Made by a program: the position numbers and the translations under genes
Origin: Macrostomum hystrix
Lineage: Eukaryota > Platyhelminthes > Macrostomidae
Direction: 5' to 3'
Length of the DNA: 64,000 bases
Assembly: GCA_950097015.1 (NCBI GenBank)
Contig: CATNEN010000038.1
Coordinates: 28,240,501 to 28,304,500, forward strand
The notes under the pieces: model-generated
Seen by the model: the letters and a program-made list of their open reading frames with translations, nothing else
Database searches by the model: none
What the model was told of the DNA's origin: nothing
In this document: positions 1 to 13,890 of the stretch, piece after piece
Layout: each line of letters starts with the position of its first letter
How positions within the stretch are numbered: the stretch's first letter is position 1

Positions 1-2392
1 TCTTCGTAATCCACCCTCTTAGATATTGGACAGATCATCATCTGGATGACGAAGTTGTAAGATGACGAAGTGTCCAGGTACCATAGCTGTAGGCCTAGTG
101 TATAAATTGAATTAAAATACAATAATAGATACCAGATGGCTTATATATTTGCAGAATATTATTGCCAAATGTAAATTAACCGAAATTATTTGGTAAAGTT
201 TGGTTGTATTTTACACTTTCTTCGATTTTTCTTTTTTAACAAGTACTATGTTAGCTACTAGCACGTTTTAAATGATAGATAAATACATTTCATAGCATAG
301 GAATTGGACATGGTTAGGCCAAGGGCCCTGTCCCAATACTAAAAAGTATTTAATATTATTTGTATTACATAAACCGACATACCCATAACTATGTTCATAT
401 TATTTAACTTTTCAGAAGAATAATAAGACAACTGGTAAAATAACACTGGTAAAATAATAAAATAAGTCGAAAACAGCAGCTTAAAGTATTTAGAGGCAAA
501 AAAAATAGTTAATAACACTTGTGATTTGCCACTTACCAACCATCTTAAATTAAATTCAAGTCCGCTTTAAAACATAAAAAAGTAGACCAAAACACCAAAC
601 TACTAAACTGTCCTCTTCAGGACAGAAGCGGCGAGGAAAAGAGGAAAAGAAACGCTGCCTGCTTTGAAGAAGCCTGGTATTTCGAAGAAACCTGTTTGTT
701 TAAAAAATGCTAGAGTACAAGTTTACATTAAACAAAAGATAACAGTTTTTAATTACTCAGCAACTACAAATATTTTTTTACTAAATAATTTTTCTCTTTA
801 AGTTGTATTTGCAAGTACAAAGGCTTGAAAATGCAATCGCAAAAGGCGCCATTAGTTACTGAAATTTGCTATGTTCAATTGACTATTTCAGTTGAGTTAT
901 GCAAGCCCACGTTTTATTAAGCTGTTTGCATCTAAGTTTCGGTCTTAACTATCATTACTTCGCTCTCTTCACTCTTCAATTAGCGCTTTTCACTACTTAA
1001 AATAGCTATTGAATTTTTATGAGTTATATTTAACTGCAATGATGCGCTACCTAACATAATGTTTTCTATAAACTGGTATGAAGTGCGAAAGTACGAAGAA
1101 TAATTGCTTACTTGCAAACCTTCCTACAGAAATGTGACATTTTGACAGTCCATGCAAAGTTCTAGCTGAACATATTTGCGCTTGCCTTAGCTATTTTGTT
1201 CCTTTAATCAGACTGCATACGATATGTTACGCTTACGTCACGTAAACTATTCGGTTAACCTAATCTAAACCTAACATTCAAGCTATTTGCGTTTAAAAGC
1301 TTGAGCATGACTGAAAAAACTGTCTTTAATACTTTTAGCTTTTTAACTCAGTTCTTAAGTCTGAATTCTTGAGATAAACTGGTTATATATATAGATATAA
1401 ATATATATCTATAAGGATGACAAATATGCCGAATAAGCACAAATCAGCAAGCAAAAGCTTTTTTTCAATGGTGGGGTTTTTATTACTGCAGAATTTTTAC
1501 ATGCACGTAATTTAGAAAAATATATCGCGCGTTGTTGTTACCTAATTTTAAAACACAGAAAACCGTTTTCGTATTTTAGAATCTAGAATGTATTTTGCAC
1601 TCTTTCATCATACTTTAATTGTATATAAAATGAGCCCACTCACAACCATTACTTTTGCTTTCATGCGAAAATATAAAAATGCACAAATACTTTATTTTTA
1701 GGAAAAATGAATGGCACATAGGCCAGCAGTATGCTAATATTCATAATAATATCGCGGTTTTAATGAACATTGAACCATTGATTTTATTATAGTTTGTGTT
1801 ACCTTAATTAGCTTTAAAATATATTCGTCTGATTGTCAATTAATTTCCTACATTTTTGGTAAGCTGTACATAAATGTATTTCAGTAAAATATCTTATTTG
1901 TACTACTTAAAATAGCTATTGCAGTAAGTTAGTAGAGCGATTTGTATATCTTTTCGTCGAATTAGCCAGATGGTCGAATAGCTTCAGCCAGAAAATGTAC
2001 TGAATTGACACCACAACTTTCAATGCAGTGTAAAGCTCAGTGCTTTCTGTTGAATTCGTCTTTTCCTGGCAAAAAAGAATAAAACAAACTTATCAAACAT
2101 TTGATAAATGAACAAATGAACAACGAATGTTTACGAATGAACAACGAAGAAAATGACAGACGAACTACAGTTTAAACCATTTTGGCTAGACCCATAGACT
2201 ATAACAATATGCTGATCCTGTCTACTCTGCTGCAGTGTGCCAATTCATTATTTTCAGTAGTCGTTCCCATTCGAATTCTATTCCCTACCCCTTTCGTTCA
2301 AAGTTCAGAAGTTTATGAGTCTTTTGTACTTTTAACAATTAAGTACAAGTCACATCCCACCGTGTCTCAATTCTCTCGTGTGTCATCTCTCC
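1..2392. other. AT-rich intergenic region
   Basis: No gene, RNA or transposon could be supported here. The sequence is AT-rich with stops in all frames. One 20-bp word, actacttaaaatagctattg, occurs exactly at 992-1011 and again at 1902-1921, which hints at a dispersed repeat, but no longer shared segment is obvious. Confidence 0.6.
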
Positions 2393-2925
2393 ACTGTCTC
2401 CACCTCTGCCCTTTCTTATCAATCCCCTGTCTTATCTCTCCCTGTCTCATCTCTCGCCTGTCTTATCTCTCCACTGTCTCATCTCTCCCCTGTCTTATCT
2501 CTCCACTGTCTCATCTCTCCCTGTCTTATCTCTCCCTGTCTCATATCTCCCTGTCTTATCTCTCCCTGTCTCATATCTCCCTGTCTCATATCTCCCTGTC
2601 TCATATCTCCCTGTCTCATATCTCCCTGTCTCATATCTCCCTGTCTTATCTCTCCCTGTCTCATATCTCCCTGTCTTATCTCTCCATGTCTCATCTCTCC
2701 CTGTCTCATATCTCCCTGTCTTATCTCTCCCTGTCTCATATCTCCCTGTCTTATCTCTCCACTGTCTCATATCTCCCTGTCTTATCTCTCCATGTCTCAT
2801 CTCTCCCTGTCTCATATCTCCCTGTCTTATCTCTCCCTGTCTCATATCTCCCTGTCTTATCTCTCCACTGTCTCATATCTCCCTGTCTTATCTCTCCACT
2901 GTCCCATATCTCCCTGTCGTGTCCA
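2393..2925. repeat. Minisatellite, 15-bp unit ctgtctcatatctcc
   Basis: Pyrimidine-rich tandem array with variants (cttatc for catatc; an extra a before ctgtc). The unit length is a multiple of three and lacks stops, so both strands carry long repeat-only reading frames that I do not regard as genes. Confidence 0.95.
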
Positions 2926-3594
2926 TCTCTTGTCGCTGAATCAACTGAACTGAATCAAATCTCTCGATGTTATATTTGGGATTCTCTCTGTTCTTTACAG
3001 ACGGATGACAGATCGAATCTACAGACATTTTTGACAATTACATTATAAATCAATCGAATATTTATCCACAAATCCTAAATCCTTTCTGCCCGCCAATCTA
3101 AATATAGAATCTATAACACAAAATCCCGAGCTAGAAAGACAGTCGATAGCGCCGGTGTCATCGCCAGCGAAATCTACTCCGTAAATTAGTTTACCCAAGT
3201 CGCTCTTTGCATCTAACACAAGCAGCAACAGATCTACGCTCGTATAGTGCACGAAATAAAATATTCGGTTTTTGTTACTTTTGTTCAGCTGTTTATTGTA
3301 ATATTACTCAGTCACGATCAGTCACTATTTAGTCTCTGGGAAAGATTTCTCGGTGATATATGTATTGTAAGTCTTAGTTTACAGAAGCAATAAATAATTT
3401 TTTATGGCCAAAAAAATTACTCTGGGTTATATTTTTGACAATTTTGATTAACATTTGATAGAGCACATCTGGGAAATGTACACGGTACTCTGTGCGCGAT
3501 TTCTCCCATTCGAATATTCACCAAACGAAATTCTCCCCTATCCCATTTCCGCATTCCCAATTTCTATACTATCCCACTTTCTGGCATCATATTT

Positions 3595-4265
3595 TTTTCA
3601 TCCCAATTTCTCTTATCTTAATTTCTCCTATCTAATTTTTCTCCCATCTAATTTTTCTCCCATCCCAATTTCTCCCATCCCAATTTCTCCCACCCCAATT
3701 TCTCCCATCCCCACTTCTCCCATCCCCATTTCTCCCATCCCAATTTTTCTCATCCCAAGTTCTCCCATCCCAATTACTACTATCCCAAATTCTCCTATAC
3801 CGAATTCTCCCATCCTTATTTCTCCCATCCCAATTTCACCCATTCCAATTTCACCCATCCCAATTTCTCCCATCCCAAATTCTCCCATCACAATTTCTCC
3901 CATCTCGAATTCTCGTATACCGAATTCTGACATCCTAATTTCTCCCATCCCAAATTCTCCCATCACAATTTCTCCCATCCCGAATTCTCGTATACCGAAT
4001 TCTGACATCCTAATTTCTCCCATCCCAAATTCTCCCATCACAATTTCTCCCATCCCGAATTCTCGTATACCCAATTCTGACATCCTAATTTCTCCCATCC
4101 GAATTTCACTCATTCCAATTTCACCCATCCCGATTTCTCCCATCCCAAATTCTCCCATCCCTATTTCTCCCATCCTAAATTCTCCCATCCCTATTTCTCC
4201 CATCCCAAATTCTCCCATCCTAATTTCTCCCATCCCAATTTCTCCTATATTTAATTTCCTAATCC
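3595..4265. repeat. Minisatellite, 15-bp unit catcccaatttctcc
   Basis: More than 40 imperfect copies with sub-variants (catcccgaattctcg, cataccgaattctga). A block of variants recurs three times between about 3895 and 4090, showing secondary block duplication. Spurious long frames on both strands follow from the stop-free 15-bp unit. Confidence 0.95.
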
Positions 4266-4803
4266 AAATGTATCCCATATAAATGTCTCCCCATTTTTAT
4301 CTCCATTCTATATTGCCCGATATTGGCTGCAATATTTATAAGCAAATTTCGACAAGAGTACGCTGTCTGTTTCTAAATCCTAAATTGCTGATAGAATTCG
4401 TGCTGCAACGGGAGTCCGGGGTCATAAAAGCCTGAATGGCTGAATAATTTAAGATAAATCATGCAGATTCAATCTCTTCAGCTATTATAAATGCTTTTAG
4501 ACATTGCTTCGAGAGTGCTCAGCACTCGAGGCCTAAAATTATTCTTTGAAAACATGCACTTACGCTCGTACCTTGTTCGACGTCTAAAAATTCGTTTTTT
4601 TATTCTTAACTGTACGCTATATACTTGAAATTGGGCTAAATGTTTTTGTGTGAAAAGGCAAAGGATGTTAAACGTTTAATTAATAAGTTGGGAAAACTCG
4701 TCTGCCAAGGTTTTTACTCTGAGACAAGAGTTAAGCTAAATTAAGCTACAAAATAAACTATAATCATAATAATCATATTTATAGCAACTCAAGCGAATAA
4801 TTC
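4266..4803. other. Intergenic, nothing recognised
   Basis: AT-rich sequence without coding potential or a recognisable repeat, lying between the minisatellite and the SINE copy. Confidence 0.5.
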
Positions 4804-5117
4804 TAGTGACAGTCGACCTGCAGCAAGCGAGTAGACAAGTCTGCACTTTCCACGAACTCCTGAGCACAGACTCACACACAAGTTTACACTAGCCCTAACC
4901 CTAACACTAGCCCTAACCCTAACCCTAGCCCTAACCCTAACCCTAACCCTAACCTACCCTGACTTTCTTATCGTCAGGCAGAGTAGACTCTCACTGTGCC
5001 TTCATGGGGGTTGGCCCTCTCAATGGCGTAAATGGCACGACAAGCCCTCAGAGCCCTCTCTCAGCGGCTGCGCCCCGAATAAATGTGGCCTCGCCGCGGA
5101 ATCGAGCTCAGAAACCT
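4804..5117 (-). mobile_element. tRNA-derived SINE, copy 1, with telomeric insert
   Basis: Diverged copy of the SINE family best seen at 17650-17985, in reverse orientation. Shared blocks include tgactttcttatcgtcaggc, the ttggccct segment and gcggctgcgcccc. The tRNA-like head is degraded. Between the CA-rich stretch and the conserved block that begins ccctgac, this copy carries about 60 bp of telomere-type repeats absent from the other copies. It lies downstream of the second exon of the polyQ/TM gene. Confidence 0.8.
4892..4954. repeat. Interstitial telomeric repeat (ccctaa)n
   Basis: About ten units of ccctaa with a few ccctag/cacta variants, the C-strand of the TTAGGG animal telomere. It is embedded inside a SINE copy rather than at a chromosome end, with recognisable SINE sequence on both sides. 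Confidence 0.95.
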
Positions 5118-5201
5118 TAGTTGACTGTTGTGACTTGAGTTAATTAGATAGGTAATCTGCTAATTCAACAACAAAAACAATTATCAAGTCCTCAAGCTTA
5201 C

Positions 5202-6252
5202 CCAAACTTGTGTAGATGATGACAACAATAACACCCAATAGAAAGACAACTCCGAGGGAAATAAAAATAACGTTTAGAACTTTTCGCAGCATCGGCAGCT
5301 GCAGATCCTGAATCTGATCAGCCTGGTCATCGTCTACGCGCTTGTCCTGCGTAGTTAGGAGGATTTTTTAAATAAGTAAAATGATTTGGTTTTCCTGTAT
5401 GGTTAGATTATAGGGAGCAAATTAGTTGGAATAATTATTTTTCCGAAATTCAGGTAAATTTATTTTTCCTAATTGGTAGACTTTTAGAAAGGAGACTTCA
5501 GGATGGGAGGTTTTGGGACAGGATATTTCGGTATGGGAGTTTTCAGGGTGGGAGATATTGGGACAGGATATTTCGGTATGGGAGATTTTGGGATGGGAGA
5601 TTTCGGGATGGCAGATTTTAATTGGGATGGGAGATTTCGGGACGGGCTATTTAGGTCCCATTTAACCCCAATCTCTGGATAGGAGATTTCGGGAAATGAG
5701 ACTTCGGGTTGGGGACATTTCTAAATTGAAGATTTCAGGATGGATTTCAGATTTTAATAAATTCTTTTCGACAGGTAGAAATTTAATATAATATAACATT
5801 TTTAATCAAGAAATAAAAACACCGGTTGTAATAAGTGAAAACATCTGTTTCTAGGGATTCCCAGACTTTTATGGCCTCTATAAATTTTCAGCGAGGTCTA
5901 AAAAATGTCTACTTATTTTGTACGGCATCGTTAGTGAAAACAGCAATATTAGTAGTGAAGAAGAATATTTATGCAGAGACTTTATCTAACCTGCAGTACG
6001 GTGATAATCTTATCAACCGTGGGATGCTTCCTCGCTCTTGTCATTATTTTCTTCCTTTTTGATTTATCTCCGCTGCTGCCGTTGGCGCCTGACGTCGGCA
6101 TCCTGCTGGCGTCCATATTCTGACGAATCGAAGCCTCTGTTGTCGCCTGCAACAGGGGTAGCCTGGAAGCGTCGCCCCCGCTGCCGCCGTTTAAATCTGA
6201 CGAACGCGCCCCTGACTGACCCAGATCGGCATCGATTCCATTGATCCGACAG

Positions 6253-6318
<66 letters not shown>

Positions 6319-6371
6319 GTAAACAGCAAACTATCGCCCCTGGCGCCTGTCAGTTGCAGATTGTTGTTCAT
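5202..6371 (-). CDS. PolyQ-containing single-TM protein, 5' exons
   Basis: Two exons on the minus strand. Exon 1 (6371-5991) starts at ATG and encodes 127 residues: a 21-glutamine tract near residue 19, a Gly/Ser/Asp-rich stretch and a basic segment (KSKRKK). The donor follows CAG as GTTAGA. Exon 2 (5346-5202) follows a cgcag acceptor in the same phase and encodes an acidic stretch, then a hydrophobic helix (LNVIFISLGVVFLLGVIVVI). A donor GTAAGC follows. Basic residues before the helix suggest a type II topology with a cytosolic N-terminus. No 3' exon was found; if exon 2 is not spliced, it reads to a stop at 5142-5140. The intron holds a degenerate 15-bp minisatellite. Family unknown; the function is not inferred. 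Confidence 0.6.
5500..5710. repeat. Degenerate 15-bp minisatellite in intron
   Basis: Loose tandem array of gggatgggagatttc. Its reverse complement resembles the 15-bp unit at 3595-4265, so the two arrays probably belong to one family in opposite orientation. It lies between the two exons of the polyQ/TM gene. Confidence 0.8.
6255..6317. repeat. Uninterrupted (CTG)21 / (CAG)21 triplet repeat
   Basis: Twenty-one perfect CTG triplets on the plus strand, read as CAG on the minus strand and translated as a pure 21-residue glutamine tract in the polyQ/TM gene. With no CAA interruption, it should be length-polymorphic. Confidence 0.97.
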
Positions 6372-7182
6372 GGTCTTATAAATGTCGCTTGGTTTCCTAG
6401 GCGGTATATTTGCTCAAAGTTTTCTCTTTCTTAAAGTCCTTGGCTTTTTATGTATTGAAAGTCTTAGCTGAGCAGGGGGGGTGGTGTTTTGAGTGGCTGT
6501 TTGCTGCTCTCGTCCCCTTTTTTCTGGTTGCCCTGCTGGGTGGCGCGAGATTATGGGCGGCGGGGTTGGTGACGCGTTGCTTGCAGACTTCCTTCTGCGA
6601 GAAAAAATATATCTATAAAAACCGAATGTCTTTCCCAGTGCTCCCCCCTGTCCCATCAGAATCCCACGCTCTTATTCCCAGGACTTTCCTAAGCCCTTCT
6701 TTACAGCATTCCCTCCTCCATGGTCCTTGGTCTCTGCTGAGCATGCAGCTGATATCGCTTTTGCTCATTAATGCACATAGCAACCCCCTGGTTTCACACG
6801 TCCCTATTAGATCCTCTCCATCCTCATTTTCTGTCCTGGCAAGCCCTGGACAAGCAGAAAAAAAACTACCAATGGGAAATATTGTCAACGAGGCATTCTA
6901 CGTGATACCCAAATTAAAGTGCACTGTTTGACTTGTGGCTGAATCTGATGGATTGAATCACTTAAAATATTATCTCTTGGCAGTCGCATATCGCTTAACA
7001 AATCGCTTGTTTGAATCAGGAATAAAATATCCCGCTTATGCTTTCAGTACTAAACGTTTATTTTCAGCAAAATTCGCGATCTATAATTTGTAACTTTCTG
7101 TTAGGATTTTTGTCAAAAATTGAAAAACAAAAATAATGCCTACGTTCTTATAAGCCTACTGCAAGTAGTTTCATCAATATGG

Positions 7183-7462
7183 TGGCCGGTCAGTGGCAGA
7201 TCGGTTAACACGTTTGCCCCCACCCCCCGAATCAAGATCCCTGAGCTCGATTCCGTAGCAAGGCCACATTTATTTGGGGTGCAGCCACTTAGAGAAGGCT
7301 TGGGGGCTTATCATGCAATTTACGTCGTTGAGGGCCAACTTTCAAAGGCACATTGACAGTGCCCATTGCCTAACGATGACAAAGTCAGGGCAGATGTACA
7401 CACTTGTGTGCGAATTGCCTCTCTCTGGCTGTGGGTCTACTGTCACTAAATTATGTGCCACC
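7183..7462 (+). mobile_element. tRNA-derived SINE, copy 2
   Basis: Forward, diverged copy. The tRNA-like head (gtggcagatcggttaac) is followed by the family blocks cattt.tttggggtgcagcc, the ggcttgggggctt segment, aaagtcagggcagatgtaca and the terminal gggtctactgtcactaaat. The stretch of CA/TG dinucleotides is shorter than in copies 3 and 4. Confidence 0.85.
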
Positions 7463-8478
7463 GCCACATTGTCAGTTAGTTATCTACCTGATAATGAGCA
7501 TTGACAACAAGCAACTTTTCATAACTTTGAGACCCAAGCCCTTTCCAATGATCCGAATCATGCAGCTAAGTCCGACCATTTTAAAGTTATCACAAATATT
7601 CGAATGATCCTACTACTGTTTAGCTAAAATAAGTAGTACTATAAGAAATATTATGAAGATCTAAAGTTCATTGTAGGTGCCAAGATGCTGGGATATTTTC
7701 TAACTACCTTGTCACAACCAGATTGTTTCACCGCAGAAAGTTATTCCCAACACGAAATGTATCCGATATGTATCGAAATTCAGATTTTCCCAACCAAAAA
7801 CTATAATCCATCTCAAATGTCATATGAAGCGCGAGAGTGCCTAGGGAAAAACACAAACTCACCTCGGATTTGATTAATTCTTGGCGGAATCTGAAAGTCT
7901 GCAGTGCACTGAGTAATATTGTGTCGATCTAATATTTCATTGGCACTTCTTGACATGCCTTGCACGGTTGAAAATTTAGCTAGTTTTTGTCGAAATAAAG
8001 AATGAATAAATACACAAAGATTGGTGGGGGAGACTGGGCAGACAGAACCGATGCGGCTTGGAGGAAGGAAGCCGATCTCTGAAGTGGGAAATGACAGAAT
8101 AAATAGGCTTTGGGTGGCTAGATTGGGGATGGCTAAAATCGGCAGACTTGGACAGAGGTTACAAGCTGGGGGTACCACATCTATATGTATGCAGATGACT
8201 ATGGGGATCTGGTTGGACTGAATAGGGGATAGCGAAAATGGGGAAATGTGTGTGAGTGTGTGTGTCTGTGAGAGCATATAGTCCAGCGGGTGTGATCTTA
8301 CATTCTCCGCTGAGCTGCTGTGGCAAAGGCGGTTTGCGCTCTGGGAATAAAAAGTTGACTCAACTGAGAAATAAGATGTACGGCGGCTAAGGCTAGAGAG
8401 GCTTGAAATGAGTTCAGCTAATGCATGTTTACTGGACTCGAGTAACCCAGTATCGGCCCAGTGGGAAGAAAAATAGCG
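7463..8478. other. Spacer; long frame judged spurious
   Basis: A minus-strand frame runs open from about 9027 to 7813, but half of it is the repeat at 8479-8950 and the rest has no recognisable domain or clear splice structure. I see no supportable gene. Confidence 0.45.
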
Positions 8479-8820
8479 TTGGCTGTTGCTGCTGCTGCTG
8501 CTGTTGCTGCTGTTGCTGCTGTTGCTGCTGTTGCTGCTGTTGCTGCTGTTGCTGCTGTTGCTGCTGTTGCTGCTGTTGCTGCTGTTGCTGCTTTTGCTGC
8601 TGTTGCTGCTGTTGCTGCTTTTGCTGCTGTTGCTGCTGTTGCTGCTTTTGCTGCTGTTGCTGCTGTTGCTGCTGTTGCTGCTGTTGCTGCTGTTGCTGCT
8701 GTTGCTGCTGTTGCTGCTGTTGCTGCTTTTGCTGCTGTTGCTGCTTTTGCTGCTGTTGCTGCTGTTGCTGCTGTTGCTGCTGTTGCTGCTGTTGCTGCTG
8801 TTGCTGCTTTTGCTGCTGTT
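8479..8820. repeat. Triplet-based minisatellite (ctgctgttg)n
   Basis: About 38 copies of the 9-bp unit ctgctgttg with occasional ctgctttt variants. It is stop-free in nearly all frames on both strands, giving poly-Leu, Ala-Val, Cys and Asn-Ser-Ser artefact frames. Confidence 0.95.
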
Positions 8821-8950
8821 CGCGGCAAGATTCGCAGCTAGAATCGCAGCAAGATTCGCAGCTAGAATCGCAGCAAGAGTCGTAGCTAGAATCGCAGCAA
8901 GAGTCGCAGCTAGAATCGCAGCAAGATTCGCAGCTAGAATCGCAGCAAAG
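8821..8950. repeat. 12/24-bp minisatellite, reverse orientation
   Basis: Units of gcagctagaatc and gcagcaagattc alternate, directly abutting the triplet array. This is the reverse complement of the larger array at 9425-10130, so the two arrays form a large inverted pair about 475 bp apart. Confidence 0.9.
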
Positions 8951-9424
8951 TCGAATCTAGAATGGACCCCTTTTACGAAATTGGCTCTTGTCCTTGTCCC
9001 ATTGGCATATTTTGTGTGGTACAACATAGATAATTCAGCGAATGTAGATTCTAAATTGATTTACAACCTCCGAAATGCCCAAAAAATTCAATGCAAAGTA
9101 AGGTATGAATGGACTTCCCCTATACAATGTTTAATTAATAATGACAGACAATACGGAACGCGCTAAAATTATCTCTACCCAGTTCATTGTCCGTCTGGTC
9201 AATCTCATCTGTGATTGTGACTGCGAGGATTCCCGCATTTAGATGAAAAACAACTGATGTGCTCATTGGTAAATGAACTTCAAGGCTTCACCATAACTTA
9301 ATAGTGCGCCTTTGAATTTAATTAGGTCAACCGTAAGAGTCGGATTTTATTGAGTATTCTGAGAACGATATTACTTTTGCCTTCTACAGTAAAAATCAGT
9401 ACATGCTGAACTTTATTTCGAGAG

Positions 9425-10250
9425 CTTACGATTCTAGCAACAAATTTTGCTGCGATTCTAGCAACCAATCTTGCTGCGATTCTAGCTGTGACTCTTGCTG
9501 CGATTCTAGCTACGAATCTTGCTGCGATTCTAGCAACCAATCTTGCTGCGATTCTAGCAACCAATTTTGCTGCGATTCTAGCTACGAATCTTGCTGCGAT
9601 TCTAGCAACCAATCTTGCTGCGATTCTAGCTGTGACTCTTGCTGCGATTCTAGCTACGAATCTTGCTGCGATTCTAGCAACCAATCTTGCTGCGATTCTA
9701 GCAACCAATTTTGCTGCGATTCTAGCAACGAATCTTGTTTGCGATTCTATCTGCGATTCTAACTGCGATTCTAGCTGCGATTCTAGCTGCGATTCTAGCT
9801 GCGATTCTAGCTGCGATTCTAGCTGCGATTCTAGCTGCGATTCTAGCTGTGACTCTTGCTGCGATTCTAGCTACGAATCTTGCTGCGATTCTAGCAACCA
9901 ATCTTGCTGCGATTCTAGCAACCAATTTTGCTGCGATTCTAGCAACGAATCTTGTTTGCGATTCTATCTGCGATTCTAACTGCGATTCTAGCTGCGATTC
10001 TAGCTGCGATTCTAGCTGCGATTCTAGCTGCGATTCTAGCTGCGATTCTAGCTACGATTCTAGCTGCAATTCTAGCTGCGATTCTAGCTGCGATTCTAGC
10101 TGCGATTCTAGCTATGGCTCCAGCTACAATTATCGTTTTGAATATTACTGCGATTCAAGTTTCAATTTTTTCTGCGATTGTAGCTCTGACTCCTGCTGCG
10201 ATTCTATCAAGACTGCTGCGATTCTTCCAAGACTGCTGCGATTCTGACTC
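9425..10250. repeat. 12/24-bp minisatellite with 217-bp higher-order repeat
   Basis: Basic unit gcgattctagct with variants caaccaatcttg, ctacgaatcttg and ctgtgactcttg. A longer block containing the marker tctagcaacgaatcttgttt occurs at 9721 and again at 9938, a 217-bp higher-order period. The array decays after about 10130. Confidence 0.93.
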
Positions 10251-10820
10251 TAATAATAGAAAGTATTGTTTTGACTTGTCAAGGCCTCCATTTTATCCTT
10301 TACCCTCTTCTATATTATTAAATCCGTAAACAATTAGAAATGTTTTTAAACCGTGAATTCGATACATCTTAAGGTTTTGTAAAAAAATCCAAAAACGCGA
10401 CTCATTGATGCGCTGTACTTGGTTAATTAGATAAGAGTCCAAAGTCTGATCCGCGGCCTGCTAGATAATGCATTTCTTAGATCTTTATACGAGCTTAGTC
10501 AACTCTAACTGCTAGCCGGCAGTCGAGATAAGCGACTAATTAGTTTCATTGAGGTGAAAATTCAGTTCAAAACGAGTGCGAACCTAAGCACCGCTAATCG
10601 ATAATTAGTGTTACAATATTGTTCCCATTGTTCTGCCCTAACAGAGGGGTAACAAATCAATTCGATTTTATTCCACCATGAGGTCACTAATTGTAAAGGC
10701 CGCTAAACAGGTGCCGGAGTCTCACTATAAACTCCTAGTTATTACCTTCATGGGAATAAAACATAAGGGAGAAACTAGCAGCACATTAATCTAATATACT
10801 CGTAGAATAGGGATCTCTTT
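10251..10820. other. Intergenic, upstream of protease gene
   Basis: No repeat or ORF of note. The 3' end runs into the presumed promoter of the serine protease gene. Confidence 0.5.
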
Positions 10821-10832
10821 TGCATAAATAGA
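10821..10832 (+). promoter_or_regulatory. Possible TATA element of the protease gene
   Basis: tgcataaataga lies 76-87 bp upstream of the start codon at 10908. A TATA-like box here would put transcription start near 10855 and leave a short leader. This is position and motif only. Confidence 0.35.
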
Positions 10833-10907
10833 CGGGTCTCTACTGATTGAGAAGACATAAAAAATACTCTTCATTTGAATTAGGTTTTGCCACGAAATCA
10901 AATCAAC

Positions 10908-13127
<2,220 letters not shown>

Positions 13128-13227
13128 CTGCTCTCAGCTGACCAGCCCGGATAGGCACTGAGATTTTCTTGTCTGCTTTTATTTGGCTTCAAGAGGAATT
13201 TCTAATGCCGTCACGTTTTGCAATGAA

Positions 13228-13233
13228 AATAAA
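13228..13233 (+). terminator. Polyadenylation signal AATAAA
   Basis: Canonical AATAAA about 100 bp after the protease stop codon at 13125-13127. Confidence 0.75.
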
Positions 13234-13329
13234 CTGTAGCCTTATAGCTGATTGAATCAGAGCTCTTCACTAATTTGAGCATTGTCAAAATCAAAATGCT
13301 TAATTGTGTCTTCCTCTCTATTTAAACTC

Positions 13330-13425
13330 AGGGTTGTAGCCTAGTGGCTGGAGCTAGTGACAATAGTCTTGTGACAATGCTGGCTGTTCGCGAACACGGT
13401 TCTGAACTCCACATTGGTACAGTTT
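13330..13425 (+). other. Degraded tRNA-like SINE head (tentative)
   Basis: A box A-like tagcctagtgg and a decayed box B-like ggttctgaactcc are spaced as in a tRNA with a long variable region. It does not fold into a convincing tRNA by eye. Possibly a dead tRNA-derived SINE. Confidence 0.3.
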
Positions 13426-13763
13426 TCTGTCAAGGCTGAGTCAAGAGCTCTAGTCTAGTAAGCAAAAATCGATTAAAATTTATTCTGGTATTTAGGAGGT
13501 TCGATTCTGTTGGAACCATTTGTGTCCTTTAGAATGAAACTTAACACTTCAGTGCGTCAGTTTATCAGGCTATAAAATGGTTAAACAGCATGGAGTAAGG
13601 TATAGTGTACCCCCTGTCCATGGACAGAACCATGAACCTATTATGCAGCCATCAGATACGCCGCGTCGTTGACGTGGTTCTGCTGATAATTTTTTAAATA
13701 CATTAAAAAAATTTCATACAACATCAAGTTACTATGCCTAACTAGTAAAAAATATACGATTCC

Positions 13764-13890
13764 GTCTACAAAATCAACGTTCTCGCTACAAAGTCCACGA
13801 TTCTGTCTAAAAAATCTACTATTCTGTCTACAAAATCTACGGTTCCGTCAACAAAATCTACGAATTTACGTTTCTGTCTACGTATCTAGT
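13764..13890. repeat. Short degenerate minisatellite, about 21 bp
   Basis: Roughly six loose copies around the motif tctgtctacaaaatctac. The rest of 13240-14478 shows no gene. Confidence 0.7.

Noticed and set aside
2393-4265. Arrays considered as CRISPR
   Set aside because: Units are contiguous 15-mers without spacers, in a eukaryotic genome.
2182-4282. Ser/Pro/Ile-rich frames of up to 288 codons
   Set aside because: Products of two stop-free 15-bp minisatellites, with equally long frames on the opposite strand.
6410-6931. 173-codon plus-strand frame upstream of the polyQ/TM gene
   Set aside because: No start context, domain or splice support; hydrophobic and low-complexity. It more likely covers the divergent gene's leader and promoter.
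7813-9027. 404-codon minus-strand frame with an Asn-Ser-Ser repeat
   Set aside because: Half is the triplet minisatellite and its neighbour, both open in nearly all frames. The remainder has no domain and no splice support.
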